Shown: positions 38,643 through 47,094 of the stretch, piece after piece
How positions within the stretch are numbered: position 1 is the stretch's first letter
Layout of the letters: each line of letters starts with the position of its first letter
Notes under the pieces: generated by a model
What the model saw: the letters and a program-made list of their open reading frames with translations, nothing else
Databases searched by the model: none
What the model was told of the DNA's origin: nothing
Assembly: GCF_004320525.1 (NCBI RefSeq)
Contig: NZ_SIHX01000003.1
Coordinates: 186,001 to 250,000 of the forward strand
Origin: Arthrobacter sp. S39
Lineage (GTDB): Bacteria; Actinomycetota; Actinomycetes; Actinomycetales; Micrococcaceae
Reading direction: 5' to 3'
DNA length: 64,000 nucleotides
Translations under genes and position numbers: made by a program

Positions 38643-39530
38643 TCAGAGGAAGATGTCAGGAACCAGATCGCCTTCCGCCGCACCCAGGCTGTAGGGCCGG
38701 AAGTCGGTGACACCCGCCGCCGCAAGGACCTCCTCATCCGTGTAGAAGTTGCCGGTGGGCGGCCCGCCGGCAGCCAGGTGGCTGCCCGTCAGCACGGCGT
38801 GGGCTGCGTCGGCCATGATCGCGGGGCCGCGGGCGGCCTGGACCATGGTGGATCCGCCGGGCATGTTGCGGATGGCCGCGGTGTCAATCAGGGTGCACGG
38901 CCACAGCGAGTTGACGCTGATGCCGTCCGCCTTGAGCTCTTCGGCCAGCCCCAGGGTGGTCAGGCTCATGCCGTACTTTGCCATCGTGTAGGCAAGGTGT
39001 TTCCCGGCCCACATAGGGTCCAGGTTCAGGGGCGGGGAAAGGGTCAGGATCTGGCCCGCCGCAGATTTCCGCAGTGCCGGCAGCGCGAGCTTGGACAGCA
39101 GGAAGGTGCCCCGGACGTTGATGTCCTGCATGAGGTCGTAGCGTTTCATGTCCACGTCGTCGGTCCTGGACAGGTCAATGGCTGACGCGTTGTTGATGAC
39201 GGCGTCGATGCCGCCGAAGTGTTCCACCGCAGCGGCAACGGCGCCGGCGACGTCGTCGTCATTCCGCACGTCGCCCACCAGCGGAAGCGCGTGGCCGCCG
39301 GCGGCCTCGATCTGTTCCGCCGCGGTGTAAACCGTCCCGGCCAGCTTCGCGTGGGGCTGCCCGGTCTTGGCCATGAGCACAATATTGGCGCCATCACGTG
39401 CGGCCCGGGTGGCGATGGCCAGCCCGATCCCGCGGCTTCCGCCGGAGATCAGCAGGGTGCGGCCCTGCAGGGAACCGGCGGCCTGGTACGGCACTGCAGC
39501 GGCACCCGAAGCATCATTGCTCGAAGTCAT
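38643..39530 (-). CDS. Short-chain dehydrogenase/reductase (HSDL2-like SDR)
   Basis: This protein of about 295 residues is an NAD(P)-dependent oxidoreductase. It has the nucleotide-binding motif SGGSRGIGLAIA, VINNASAIDLS and the catalytic YTMAKYG (YxxxK). The usual catalytic serine position reads TLSPPLN. The Lys/Gln-rich insertion after strand 2 (MAKTGQPHAKLAGTVYTAAEQIEAAGG) is typical of the HSDL2-like group that may act on lipid-derived substrates. I chose the ATG at 39530; a TTG at 39548 would add six residues. A long palindrome lies 20-41 bp upstream of the start and may be its operator. Confidence 0.88.
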   Translation of the reverse strand: MTSSNDASGAAAVPYQAAGSLQGRTLLISGGSRGIGLAIATRAARDGANIVLMAKTGQPHAKLAGTVYTAAEQIEAAGGHALPLVGDVRNDDDVAGAVAAAVEHFGGIDAVINNASAIDLSRTDDVDMKRYDLMQDINVRGTFLLSKLALPALRKSAAGQILTLSPPLNLDPMWAGKHLAYTMAKYGMSLTTLGLAEELKADGISVNSLWPCTLIDTAAIRNMPGGSTMVQAARGPAIMADAAHAVLTGSHLAAGGPPTGNFYTDEEVLAAAGVTDFRPYSLGAAEGDLVPDIFL

Positions 39531-39549
39531 GGCTCCACTGTAACCCAAC

Positions 39550-39571
39550 TATGTTACTGGCGAGTAACATA
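39550..39571. promoter_or_regulatory. 22-bp perfect palindrome, candidate operator
   Basis: TATGTTACT-GGCG-AGTAACATA, 9-4-9, between the divergent SDR and accD genes and close to the SDR start. Symmetry and length fit a TetR-family site. Confidence 0.6.
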
Positions 39572-39599
39572 CGAGTCGGCGTCACTCGACGGCAGAAAA

Positions 39600-39616
39600 T
39601 TGTAGGTTTTCTACAG
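39600..39616. promoter_or_regulatory. TTGTAG-N5-CTACAG palindrome upstream of accD
   Basis: Same half-sites and spacing as the site at 50300-50316 upstream of the acyl-CoA carboxylase alpha gene. It is a candidate shared operator for fatty-acid precursor genes. Confidence 0.6.
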
Positions 39617-39737
39617 CGGTCCCGGCGAATAGCGTCACTAGACTAGCCTGCAGGGTCCTGATTTTGTGCGGAAGCTACTTAAAGCGCCGCCGCAGAACAG
39701 GGCCAGCCACCATCAGCTACAGAGCCGGAGACACTTC

Positions 39738-41321
39738 ATGAGCCACGATCTGACAACGACAGCGGGAAAGATCGCCGATTTCCGCGACCGCCAGGCCCGT
39801 GCAGAACAGCCCTCCGGCCCCGAGGCCATCGAAAAGCAGCACGCCCGCGGCAAGAACACCGCCCGCGAACGGATCGACCTGCTCCTCGACGAGGGATCGT
39901 TCGTCGAGTTCGACGCACTGGCCGTGCATCGCTCCACCGCCTTTGGCATGGAAAAGAAGAAGCCCCTGGGCGACGGCCTGGTGTCCGGCTACGGCACCGT
40001 GGACGGCCGCCCCGTGGCCGTGTACAGCCAGGACTTCTCTGTCTACGGCGGATCGCTCAGCCAGGTTAACGGCGAGAAGATCGTCAAGGTCCAGGAATTC
40101 GCGCTTCGCAACGGCTGCCCGGTCGTGGGAATCCTCGACGGCGGCGGAGCCCGCATCCAGGAAGGCGTCGCTTCGCTGGCCATGTTCGCGGACATCTTCC
40201 GCAACAACGTCCACGCTTCCGGCGTGGTCCCACAGATTTCCCTCATCATGGGCCCGTCTGCCGGCGGTGCGGCCTACTCCCCTGCCCTGACCGACTACGT
40301 GGTCATGGTCGATAAAACCTCCCACATGTTCATCACCGGCCCCGACGTCATCAAGACGGTCACCGGCGAGGACGTGGACATGGAGACCCTGGGCGGCGCC
40401 CGCCAGCACAACGCCACCACGGGAACATCCACCTACCTGGCCTCCGACGAAGCCGATGCCATCGAATTCGTCCGCGAACTCCTGGACTTCCTGCCCTCCA
40501 ACAACCTCGCGGAAGCCCCCGTGCTGGAACACCAGCAGGAGCTGGACGTCGACGACGACGACCTCGCCCTGGACACGCTCATCCCCGATTCCGCGAACCA
40601 GCCCTACGACATGCGCACCGTGATCGAACAGATCGTGGACGACGCACACTTCCTCGAGATGCAGGCTCTCTACGCACCCAACGTGATGATCGGCTACGGC
40701 CGGGTGGAAGGGCACACCGTGGGGATTGTGGCCAACCAGCCGCTGCAGTTCGCCGGCACGCTGGACATCGCGGCCTCGGAGAAGGCCGCCCGCTTTGTCC
40801 GCCACTGCGACGCCTTCAACATCCCCATCATCACCCTCGTTGACGTTCCGGGGTTCCTGCCCGGAAAAGACCAGGAATTCCAGGGCATCATCCGCCGCGG
40901 CGCCAAGCTCCTGTACGCCTACGCCGAAGCCACCGTCCCGAAGCTGACCGTCATTACCCGCAAGGCATACGGCGGCGCCTACATCGTGATGGGTTCCAAG
41001 AAGCTCGGGGCAGACCTGAACCTGGCCTGGCCCACGGCCCAGATCGGCGTTATGGGCGCCCAGGGAGCCGTCAACATCCTTTACCGCCGCGACCTCGCAT
41101 CCGTGGCTGAGGCCGGCGGAGATGTTGAGGCCCGGAGGGCCGAAGTCATCAAGCAGTACGAGGAGGAACTCCTCAACCCCTACCAGGCAGCGGAACTGGG
41201 CTATGTGGACGCGGTCATCGCACCGTCCGAAACCCGGCCACAGATCATCAGGGGCCTGCGCGCGCTCCGCGACAAACGCGCCAGCCTGCCCACCAAGAAG
41301 CACGGGAACATCCCGCTGTGA
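39738..41321 (+). CDS. Acyl-CoA carboxylase carboxyltransferase (beta) subunit
   Basis: This 527-residue carboxyltransferase moves CO2 from carboxybiotin to acetyl- or propionyl-CoA, making malonyl- or methylmalonyl-CoA. It shows the crotonase-like oxyanion loops GGARIQEGV with [17 protein letters not shown] in the N domain, and [35 protein letters not shown] with [13 protein letters not shown] in the C domain. I chose the ATG at 39738 ([12 protein letters not shown]) over the longer frame from 39666. The epsilon subunit gene overlaps its stop by 4 bp. The alpha subunit is at 50408 and birA lies about 1.1 kb away. The AccD/PccB substrate preference cannot be read with confidence. Confidence 0.95.
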   Translation: MSHDLTTTAGKIADFRDRQARAEQPSGPEAIEKQHARGKNTARERIDLLLDEGSFVEFDALAVHRSTAFGMEKKKPLGDGLVSGYGTVDGRPVAVYSQDFSVYGGSLSQVNGEKIVKVQEFALRNGCPVVGILDGGGARIQEGVASLAMFADIFRNNVHASGVVPQISLIMGPSAGGAAYSPALTDYVVMVDKTSHMFITGPDVIKTVTGEDVDMETLGGARQHNATTGTSTYLASDEADAIEFVRELLDFLPSNNLAEAPVLEHQQELDVDDDDLALDTLIPDSANQPYDMRTVIEQIVDDAHFLEMQALYAPNVMIGYGRVEGHTVGIVANQPLQFAGTLDIAASEKAARFVRHCDAFNIPIITLVDVPGFLPGKDQEFQGIIRRGAKLLYAYAEATVPKLTVITRKAYGGAYIVMGSKKLGADLNLAWPTAQIGVMGAQGAVNILYRRDLASVAEAGGDVEARRAEVIKQYEEELLNPYQAAELGYVDAVIAPSETRPQIIRGLRALRDKRASLPTKKHGNIPL

Positions 41322-41536
41322 TCCCCGAGGATGGGACCCCCGAGCCCCTGCTGTCCGTGGTCAAGGGCCAACCGTCGGCCGAGGAGCTGGCCGCACTGAC
41401 CGCCGTCGTGCTTTCCCTCGGAGGCCAGGAGGCCGCCGAAGACCGGAAGCCCACGGTCCGGCACTGGGTGCGCCGGCAGCAGCTGCGGATGGCACCCACC
41501 CCCGGCCCGGGAGCCTGGAAGCGCAGCCGCGGCTAA
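41318..41536 (+). CDS. Acyl-CoA carboxylase epsilon subunit
   Basis: This small protein of 72 residues starts at a GTG that overlaps the beta-subunit stop (GTGA). The N-terminal part [23 protein letters not shown] and the basic C terminus [11 protein letters not shown] are the standard pattern of the actinobacterial epsilon subunit, which stabilises the alpha-beta carboxylase complex and raises its activity. Confidence 0.88.
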   Translation: MIPEDGTPEPLLSVVKGQPSAEELAALTAVVLSLGGQEAAEDRKPTVRHWVRRQQLRMAPTPGPGAWKRSRG

Positions 41537-41573
41537 CGTTCCATAAGCGGAAGAGCCCGGTTAGTCTCGTGGG

Positions 41574-43259
41574 GTGACTACCGAAACTGCTCCCGCCGCC
41601 CGTCCGCGCACCGCCATCGACGCTGTGGCGGACGAATACACCGACACGCTCATCCGGCTCAACCCGTCCTTCGCCACTACGTTGGGCCTGCCGGGACACG
41701 AGACGGAATACCAGGACTACTCCCCCGCCGGCATCGCAGAGTTCGCCGCCGAAGCGCGGAAAACGCTCGAGGCCCTGGAGGGGCTGGAACCCCAGGACGA
41801 CGTGGACGCCGTCACGCTGGACGCGATGCGCGAGCGTCTGGGCCTGCAGCTGGAAATCCACCAGTCCGGCTGGGACGAAGCCGACCTGAACAACATCGCC
41901 TCCCCGGCCCAGGACATCCGCGCCATCTTCGACCTCATGCCCACCGCCACCAGCCAGGACTGGGAACACATCGCGGGCCGGGCCATGAATGTCCACCGCG
42001 CCGTGGACGGCTACATTGCTTCCCTCAGCCAGGCCTGCGACGCCGGGCGCGTTTCGGCGCGCCGCCAGGTCAGCATCGTCATCGAGCAGGCCACCAAGTA
42101 CGCCGCGGGGGACGGTTTCTTCGCCAAGCTGGCAGCCGGCGCCAGGACCGCTGACGGTCCGCTGGAGGGGGCCGTGCAGGAAAAGCTCGACGCCGGTGCT
42201 GCCGCCGCCCGGGCGGCCTACACCCGCCTCGCCGACTTCCTCCGAACGGAACTACTGCCCGCGGCCCCGGAGAAGGACGCTGTGGGAAGGGAACGCTACG
42301 CGCTCGCCTCGCGCTCGTTCCTCGGCGCCACAGTTGACCTGGAAGAGACCTACGCCTGGGGCGTGCAGGAACTGGACCGCCTCATTGCCGAGCAGGAAAA
42401 GGTGGCAGAAACCATCAAGGCCGGCGCCGGCATCGCGGAAGCCAAGGAGATCCTCAACAACGATCCCGCGCGCCAGATCAAAGGCACCGACGCCCTCAAA
42501 GCCTGGATGCAGGAACTTTCGGACAAGGCCGTTGCCGACCTCGCCGGTGTGCACTTCGACATCCCCGAGGTGATGAAAAAGCTCGAGTGCCTGATCGCCC
42601 CGACCGACGAAGGCGGCATCTACTACACCGGACCGTCCGATGACTTCAGCCGCCCCGGCCGGATGTGGTGGTCCGTCCCCGCAGGCGAAGACACCTTCAC
42701 CACCTGGGCCGAAACCACCACCGTTTTCCATGAAGGCGTCCCCGGACACCACCTTCAGGTGGCCACGGCCACGTACCGCCGGGAACTCCTGAACAACTGG
42801 CGCCGCAACGTCTGCTGGACCTCAGGCCATGGGGAAGGCTGGGCACTCTACGCGGAGAAGCTCATGCAGGAACTCGGCTACCTCTCCGACCCCGGCGACC
42901 ACATGGGCATGCTGGACATGCAGCGGATGCGCGCCGCCCGGGTGGTCTTCGATATCGGCGTCCACCTGGAACTCGCCATCCCGGAACGGTGGGGCACCGG
43001 GACCTGGACCCCGGAGGCGGGCTATGACTTCCTGAAGGAAAACCTGCCCATCAGCGAAGGACAGCTCAAGTTCGAGTTCACCCGCTACCTCGGCTGGCCG
43101 GGCCAGGCACCGTCCTACAAGGTGGGGCAGCGGCTCTGGGAGCAAATCCGCGCCGAACTGGAAGCCCGGCCGGACTTTGACCTGAAGGCCTTCCACACGA
43201 AGGCCCTCAACGTCGGATCCGTTGGCCTCGATACCCTCAGGCGCGCACTGCTTTCGTAG
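41574..43259 (+). CDS. DUF885-family putative metallohydrolase
   Basis: This 561-residue protein of the DUF885 family is almost entirely helical. The zinc-peptidase-like motif HEGVPGHHLQ is present near residue 385, with a second conserved stretch GHGEGWALYAEKLMQELGY and later MRAARVVFDIGVH. The fold resembles M3/M32-type peptidases, but substrates are unknown. No signal peptide is seen. The start is a GTG at 41574, shortly after the epsilon-subunit gene, so it may be transcribed with the carboxylase genes. Confidence 0.88.
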   Translation: MTTETAPAARPRTAIDAVADEYTDTLIRLNPSFATTLGLPGHETEYQDYSPAGIAEFAAEARKTLEALEGLEPQDDVDAVTLDAMRERLGLQLEIHQSGWDEADLNNIASPAQDIRAIFDLMPTATSQDWEHIAGRAMNVHRAVDGYIASLSQACDAGRVSARRQVSIVIEQATKYAAGDGFFAKLAAGARTADGPLEGAVQEKLDAGAAAARAAYTRLADFLRTELLPAAPEKDAVGRERYALASRSFLGATVDLEETYAWGVQELDRLIAEQEKVAETIKAGAGIAEAKEILNNDPARQIKGTDALKAWMQELSDKAVADLAGVHFDIPEVMKKLECLIAPTDEGGIYYTGPSDDFSRPGRMWWSVPAGEDTFTTWAETTTVFHEGVPGHHLQVATATYRRELLNNWRRNVCWTSGHGEGWALYAEKLMQELGYLSDPGDHMGMLDMQRMRAARVVFDIGVHLELAIPERWGTGTWTPEAGYDFLKENLPISEGQLKFEFTRYLGWPGQAPSYKVGQRLWEQIRAELEARPDFDLKAFHTKALNVGSVGLDTLRRALLS

Positions 43260-43597
43260 GCCCGTACCTTGCGGCCCGGAGGGCCACATCCTCGGCGTGC
43301 TGCGCCGCGGTGCACCAAATGGGCCCACGCCGGCAGGGTTCCCTGGCCGAGCTTGCGAGGTTAGGGAGCCGGTGGGGAGCACGCTGCCGGATGTCCCCCT
43401 CCGGGCCGGTGATTGAGCCTGTCGAAATCAGGCTGGACGGGTGAGACTCTTGCCACATCAGACGTGGGAATAACTTCATAATTACTTGAGATGTCGCCGG
43501 ATTTCTGGGCATTCTCGGGCGCGGGGGCCGAACGGGGCGCGTAATATTTCTCAACATCCGTTCGCCGTGATATGTGGGTGCCGCCTAGCGTGTTCGG
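43260..43597. other. 338-bp non-coding gap before the dicarboxylate transporter
   Basis: No convincing gene is seen. The first part has a weak GGCCC-gga-GGGCC hairpin (43273-43285). At 43408-43436 there is a motif GGTGATTGAGCCTGTCGAAATC containing the AGCCTG...CAGGCT stem; it resembles a short palindromic motif I recall as common in Micrococcales. The last 150 bp are AT-richer and probably carry the transporter promoter (for example TTCTCA-N17-TATGTG), but no box is strong. Confidence 0.5.
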
Positions 43598-45058
43598 GTG
43601 AGCACTCAAACCCGCACCCCCGAATCCGCAGGAAAGACCGGCTTCCAGCTGCCCAAATGGGCTGGCTCGTTCGGCTTCCAGATCATCGCCGCCCTCCTCG
43701 TGGGCCTGGGCCTCGGCCTGCTGGCCAAGTACACCGGCAGCACGAAGACCGCACCGAATGGACTGGGCGCCACGCTCCAGACCATCGGTTCGAGCTATGT
43801 CTCCCTGCTGCAGACCGCGGTGGTGCCGCTGATCTTCACCGCCGTGGTGAGCTCGATCTCCAACCTCCGCCAGGTCTCCAACGCCGCCAAGCTGGCGTGG
43901 AACACCCTGCTGTGGTTCGCCATCACGTCCCTGGTCGCGGTGCTGATCGGCATCGGCCTGGGCGTCCTGCTGCAGCCGGGCGCAAACACCGGCATCACCG
44001 AGGAAGCCAAGTACAGCGGCAAGTCCGGCGACTGGTGGTCCTTCCTGGTGGGCCTCTTCCCCAAGAACTTCCTGGGCCTGGGCGCCAGCTCCACCGTGAC
44101 TGAAAGCGCCAACGCTGCCACGACCGTCAGCACCTCGGTCAGCTTCAACGTGCTGCAGATCCTGGTGATCGCCATCGCCGTCGGCGTTGCCGCCCTGAAG
44201 GTGGGCAAAGCGGCCGAGCCGTTCCTGAACCTCAACGCCTCCGCCCTCGCTGTCATCCAGAAGGTGCTGTGGTGGATCATCCGCATCGCGCCGCTCGGCA
44301 CCGTAGGCCTCATCGGCAACGCCGTGGCTGTCTACGGCTGGGACACCATCGGCTCACTCGGCAAGTTCACCTTCGCCATCTACGTTGGCCTGGCCCTTGT
44401 GCTCTTTGTGGTCTACCCGGTCCTGGTGCGCACGCACGGCCTGTCCGTCAAGCAGTACTTCTCCGGAGTATGGCCCGCCGTGCAGCTGGCCTTCGTGTCC
44501 CGTTCCTCGGTTGGCACACTGCCGCTGACCCAGCGGGTAACCGAACGCAGCCTGGGCGTACCCCGCGCCTACGCTTCCTTCGCCGTACCCCTGGGCGCCA
44601 CCACCAAGATGGACGGCTGCGCCGCCATCTACCCGGCCATCTCCGCCATCTTTGTGGCCCAGTTCTTCGGCATCCAGCTGGACTTCAGCCAGTACCTGCT
44701 GATCGCCCTGGTCTCAGTGCTTGGTTCGGCCGCGACCGCCGGCACCACCGGCGCCGTCGTGATGCTCACCCTGACGCTCTCCACGCTGGGACTGCCGCTG
44801 GCCGGCGTCGGACTCCTCCTGGCCATCGACCCGATCCTGGACATGGGCCGCACCGCTGTCAACGTCGCGGGCCAGGCCCTGGTCCCCACGATCGTGGCCA
44901 AGCGGCAGGGCATCCTGGACGAAGCGCTGTACAACGCGCCGCGCAACGGCACCCCGTTCGTGGATGACGACGCCGAGGCCGCCACAGATCCGTCCGCGTC
45001 CGATGCCGGAGCTGCTTCAGGTGCAAACGACCGCGAGCTGGCTGACGCCAAGGCATAG
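43598..45058 (+). CDS. Dicarboxylate/amino acid:cation symporter (DAACS family)
   Basis: This 486-residue transporter of the DctA/GltP family has eight or more membrane segments starting at FGFQIIAALLVGLGLGLLA. The re-entrant-loop signature reads SRSSVGTLPLTQRV where many members have SSAATLPVT, and the cation site motif NVAGQALVPTIVA and GCAAIYPAISAIFVAQ are in place. It imports C4-dicarboxylates or acidic amino acids with protons or sodium. The start is GTG at 43598. It is monocistronic, with a strong hairpin 26 bp after its stop. Confidence 0.93.
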   Translation: MSTQTRTPESAGKTGFQLPKWAGSFGFQIIAALLVGLGLGLLAKYTGSTKTAPNGLGATLQTIGSSYVSLLQTAVVPLIFTAVVSSISNLRQVSNAAKLAWNTLLWFAITSLVAVLIGIGLGVLLQPGANTGITEEAKYSGKSGDWWSFLVGLFPKNFLGLGASSTVTESANAATTVSTSVSFNVLQILVIAIAVGVAALKVGKAAEPFLNLNASALAVIQKVLWWIIRIAPLGTVGLIGNAVAVYGWDTIGSLGKFTFAIYVGLALVLFVVYPVLVRTHGLSVKQYFSGVWPAVQLAFVSRSSVGTLPLTQRVTERSLGVPRAYASFAVPLGATTKMDGCAAIYPAISAIFVAQFFGIQLDFSQYLLIALVSVLGSAATAGTTGAVVMLTLTLSTLGLPLAGVGLLLAIDPILDMGRTAVNVAGQALVPTIVAKRQGILDEALYNAPRNGTPFVDDDAEAATDPSASDAGAASGANDRELADAKA

Positions 45059-45083
45059 GGCCACGCCGGCCAATTGCTGAAGC

Positions 45084-45114
45084 GGAGGTCCCCGGGTGAA
45101 TCCCGGGGACCTCC
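45084..45114 (+). terminator. Hairpin terminator after the dicarboxylate transporter
   Basis: The perfect 13-bp arms 45084-45096 and 45102-45114 enclose a 5-base loop, 26 bp after the stop. Confidence 0.8.
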
Positions 45115-45133
45115 ACCCGTTAAAGCCAGGATG

Positions 45134-45195
45134 CGCGAGCGTACAGTTGAGGCCCCGAATCCGCGGATCCGGGGCCTCAACTGTACGTTCGCGCC
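45134..45195. repeat. 62-bp intergenic palindrome, second member of the GCGCGAAC-ended family
   Basis: The arms 45134-45158 and 45171-45195 have one mismatch, and the centre is itself a palindrome (ATCCGCGGAT). The ends match those of the 1324-1386 element almost exactly. It lies between convergent genes. Confidence 0.8.
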
Positions 45196-45217
45196 GATGT
45201 GTGTGTCGGTGCCGGCG

Positions 45218-45775
45218 TTAGCGGCCGCCTCCTCCGATCACACCGTTCTCAACGGCCTTGGTCACGGCATCCGCCTCTGCCTGCGTCAGTTTGCCGTCGG
45301 TAACGGCTTTGTCCAGCCTGGTCTTGAGCGCAGCAGCCCGCTCCGCCTGCGCCTCACTGCGGAGCTCCTCAAGGGCGGCCGTGACCTTTGACTCCTCGAT
45401 CCCGAGGGATTCCGCCAGGGCCTTTGCGAGTGCGGCATCCCGGGCTGCCGGGTCAGGCTTGGTGCCGTCGGCCGGCGGCGACGCGGGCCTGTTGGCAGCG
45501 CGGAACGACTTGAGCGCCTCAGTGACCTTGGCTTCCTCGACGCCGAGTTTTTCCGCGAGCGCCGAGGCCTGCGCCACACCGCGCTCACCCCCGTGTCCGC
45601 CGTGCCTGCCTTTGCCTTCCGTGGGAGCGGTGCCGTCCGTCGAGGCACTCGAGCTGGCACTCGGCGTGGGGGTGGGCGTCGTGGTTGCCGACGCCATGCC
45701 GGCGACACCTATCCCGGCGCCGACGGCCAGGGCCGTGGCCGAAAGGCCAAGGGCTATTCTCTTCCTGCGTGACAT
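45218..45775 (-). CDS. Secreted helical-repeat protein of unknown function
   Basis: This 185-residue protein has a signal peptide (RKRIALGLSATALAVGAGIGVAGMASA), a Thr/Pro/Ser-rich linker, a Gly/His-rich GRHGGHGGERG segment and a helical region. The helical region contains two related units, LAEKLGVEEAKVTEALKSF and LAESLGIEESKVTAALEEL, and then a KLTQAEADAVTKAVENGV helix. The units resemble those of other actinobacterial secreted proteins without known function. I chose the ATG at 45775 because AGGAG lies 7 bases upstream; the frame runs on to 46039. It ends in GGGGR. The His/Gly segment might bind metal, which is only a guess. Confidence 0.82.
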   Translation of the reverse strand: MSRRKRIALGLSATALAVGAGIGVAGMASATTTPTPTPSASSSASTDGTAPTEGKGRHGGHGGERGVAQASALAEKLGVEEAKVTEALKSFRAANRPASPPADGTKPDPAARDAALAKALAESLGIEESKVTAALEELRSEAQAERAAALKTRLDKAVTDGKLTQAEADAVTKAVENGVIGGGGR

Positions 45776-45939
45776 CTTCTGTCTCCTGGATCTGCCGTCC
45801 GATGACGGCGGCTGATGGTGTGTCTCTGTCGAGATACTCCAAGTGTCCGGCGCCAGGTTCTGGCTCAGCTGTCGGAAACCTTTCAATCTCCTGTGAAAGA
45901 TCCCCCGCCGCCTGTGCGCGATTGAGTAGGCTCGGCAGC

Positions 45940-46314
45940 ATGCTGATTGTGACAACCAATGACATTCCGGGCCACCGGATCGATGCCGTGTTCGGCGAGG
46001 TGATGGGCCTGACGGTCCGTTCCCGGGACATCGGCTCACAGATGCTGGCAGGATTCCGGTCCCTCGGCGGAGGGGAACTGCCCGAAATGACCCGGGCCCT
46101 GTATGAAAGCCGCCAGGAGGTCATGGCGCGGATGGTGGCCGAGGCCCAGCAGCGCGGCGCCAACGCCATCGTGGCCATGCGCTTTGACACCTCGGAGATG
46201 GGCACCAACTGGACCGAAGTCTGCGCGTACGGAACCGCCGTCTTTGCCATTCCGCTCGCCGAGGGCCAGCCGGGCGCCACCGGGCAGTCCATCCAGCTCA
46301 CTAAAGCCGAATAA
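45940..46314 (+). CDS. YbjQ/DUF74 family protein
   Basis: This 124-residue protein has the YbjQ family pattern: MLIVTTNDIPGHRI, GEVMGLTVRSRDIGSQMLAGFRSLGGGEL, LYESRQEVMARMVAEAQQRGANAIVAMRFDT and a final strand YGTAVFAI. The family forms pentamers and is sometimes called heavy-metal-binding, but function is not established. The ATG at 45940 is chosen, since the upstream extension of the frame overlaps the divergent secreted-protein gene and lacks family similarity. Confidence 0.9.
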   Translation: MLIVTTNDIPGHRIDAVFGEVMGLTVRSRDIGSQMLAGFRSLGGGELPEMTRALYESRQEVMARMVAEAQQRGANAIVAMRFDTSEMGTNWTEVCAYGTAVFAIPLAEGQPGATGQSIQLTKAE

Positions 46315-46341
46315 CCCGCGGGGGAAAACACTCCGCAGAAC

Positions 46342-46370
46342 TTGCGCAGAGTGCAAACTTGCACTTAGTG
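46342..46370 (+). promoter_or_regulatory. Promoter with embedded TetR-type operator (AGTGCAA-AC-TTGCACT)
   Basis: The palindrome 46350-46365 lies between a -35-like TTGCGC (46342-46347) and a -10-like TTAGTG (46365-46370) 17 bp apart. The GTG start of the TetR gene is 7 bp downstream, so the transcript would be almost leaderless. Confidence 0.6.
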
Positions 46371-46377
46371 TAATCAG

Positions 46378-47079
46378 GTGAGCTCTTCTCCCCTGACCGT
46401 TGAATCGACGGCGGCCGCGCCCTCCCGCCGCGAACTGAACAAGGCGGCCACCCGGCAGGCTATTTCCGACGCCGCACTGGCCGTCCTGCGCACCAAGGGG
46501 CCCGGCAACTTCACCGCCGAGGACATCGCCGAGGCGGCCGGCGTATCCCGGCGTACGTTCTTCAACTACTTCACCACCACCGAGGCTGCCCTTGCCTCGG
46601 TGACCCACGGCTTCCTGGACAACGCGCTGCGCCAGTTCCGGCTGCGCCCGGTGGACGAACCGGTCCTCGAATCGGCGCGGGCCGCCCTGATGGAGCTCGC
46701 CGATCCCATGGCCGTTGCCCCGATGGCCGAGCTGTACAGCCTGGCCCAGTCCAGCCCCGGCATGCTCCGCTCCGAGCTGGAAGCCTGGGACCACTGCGCC
46801 GGCCAAATCATCCTGGCCGCACAGGAACGGGTGGAGAAGACTCCCGGCGCAGACCTTGACGAACTCTACGTCCGTGCCCTCGCCGGAGCCGTGATGTCGT
46901 GCGGCAAGGCAGCCATGGACGTCTGGTTCACCCGCTGCGCCGGCGACCTCTCCCCTGCGTCCCTCGCAACCCTCCGGAGCCTCCTTATTGATGCCATGGG
47001 CCTCCTGGGCTCAGGCTTCACCGCCACAGGCACCCTCCCCGGCACCAACGCCGCCCCCGCTTCTCCGTCCACCACCTGA
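46378..47079 (+). CDS. TetR-family transcriptional regulator
   Basis: This 233-residue repressor has the N-terminal TetR HTH (AISDAALAVLRTKGPGNFTAEDIAEAAGVSRRTFFNYFTTTEAAL) at about 28-72 and a helical ligand domain. The start is GTG at 46378, directly after a 16-bp palindrome likely to be its own operator. The MMPL exporter gene begins 15 bp after the stop, so the pair is very probably one operon in which the exporter is autorepressed together with the regulator. The ligand is unknown; lipophilic compounds are common in such pairs. Confidence 0.92.
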   Translation: MSSSPLTVESTAAAPSRRELNKAATRQAISDAALAVLRTKGPGNFTAEDIAEAAGVSRRTFFNYFTTTEAALASVTHGFLDNALRQFRLRPVDEPVLESARAALMELADPMAVAPMAELYSLAQSSPGMLRSELEAWDHCAGQIILAAQERVEKTPGADLDELYVRALAGAVMSCGKAAMDVWFTRCAGDLSPASLATLRSLLIDAMGLLGSGFTATGTLPGTNAAPASPSTT

Positions 47080-47094
47080 TAGAACGGCTCCGCC

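Noticed and set aside
39666..39737. Longer start for the carboxylase beta subunit
   Set aside because: The added residues are unlike the family and lie in a likely promoter/leader region; the MSHDLTT start fits family length.
43408..43436. Intrinsic terminator
   Set aside because: The stem is only 6 bp and about 150 bp from the nearest stop, with no T tract; it is noted only as a possible short repeat.
45685..45939. Extension of the YbjQ frame upstream
   Set aside because: It overlaps the divergent secreted-protein gene and is Arg/Pro-rich shadow sequence; ATG 45940 matches the family.
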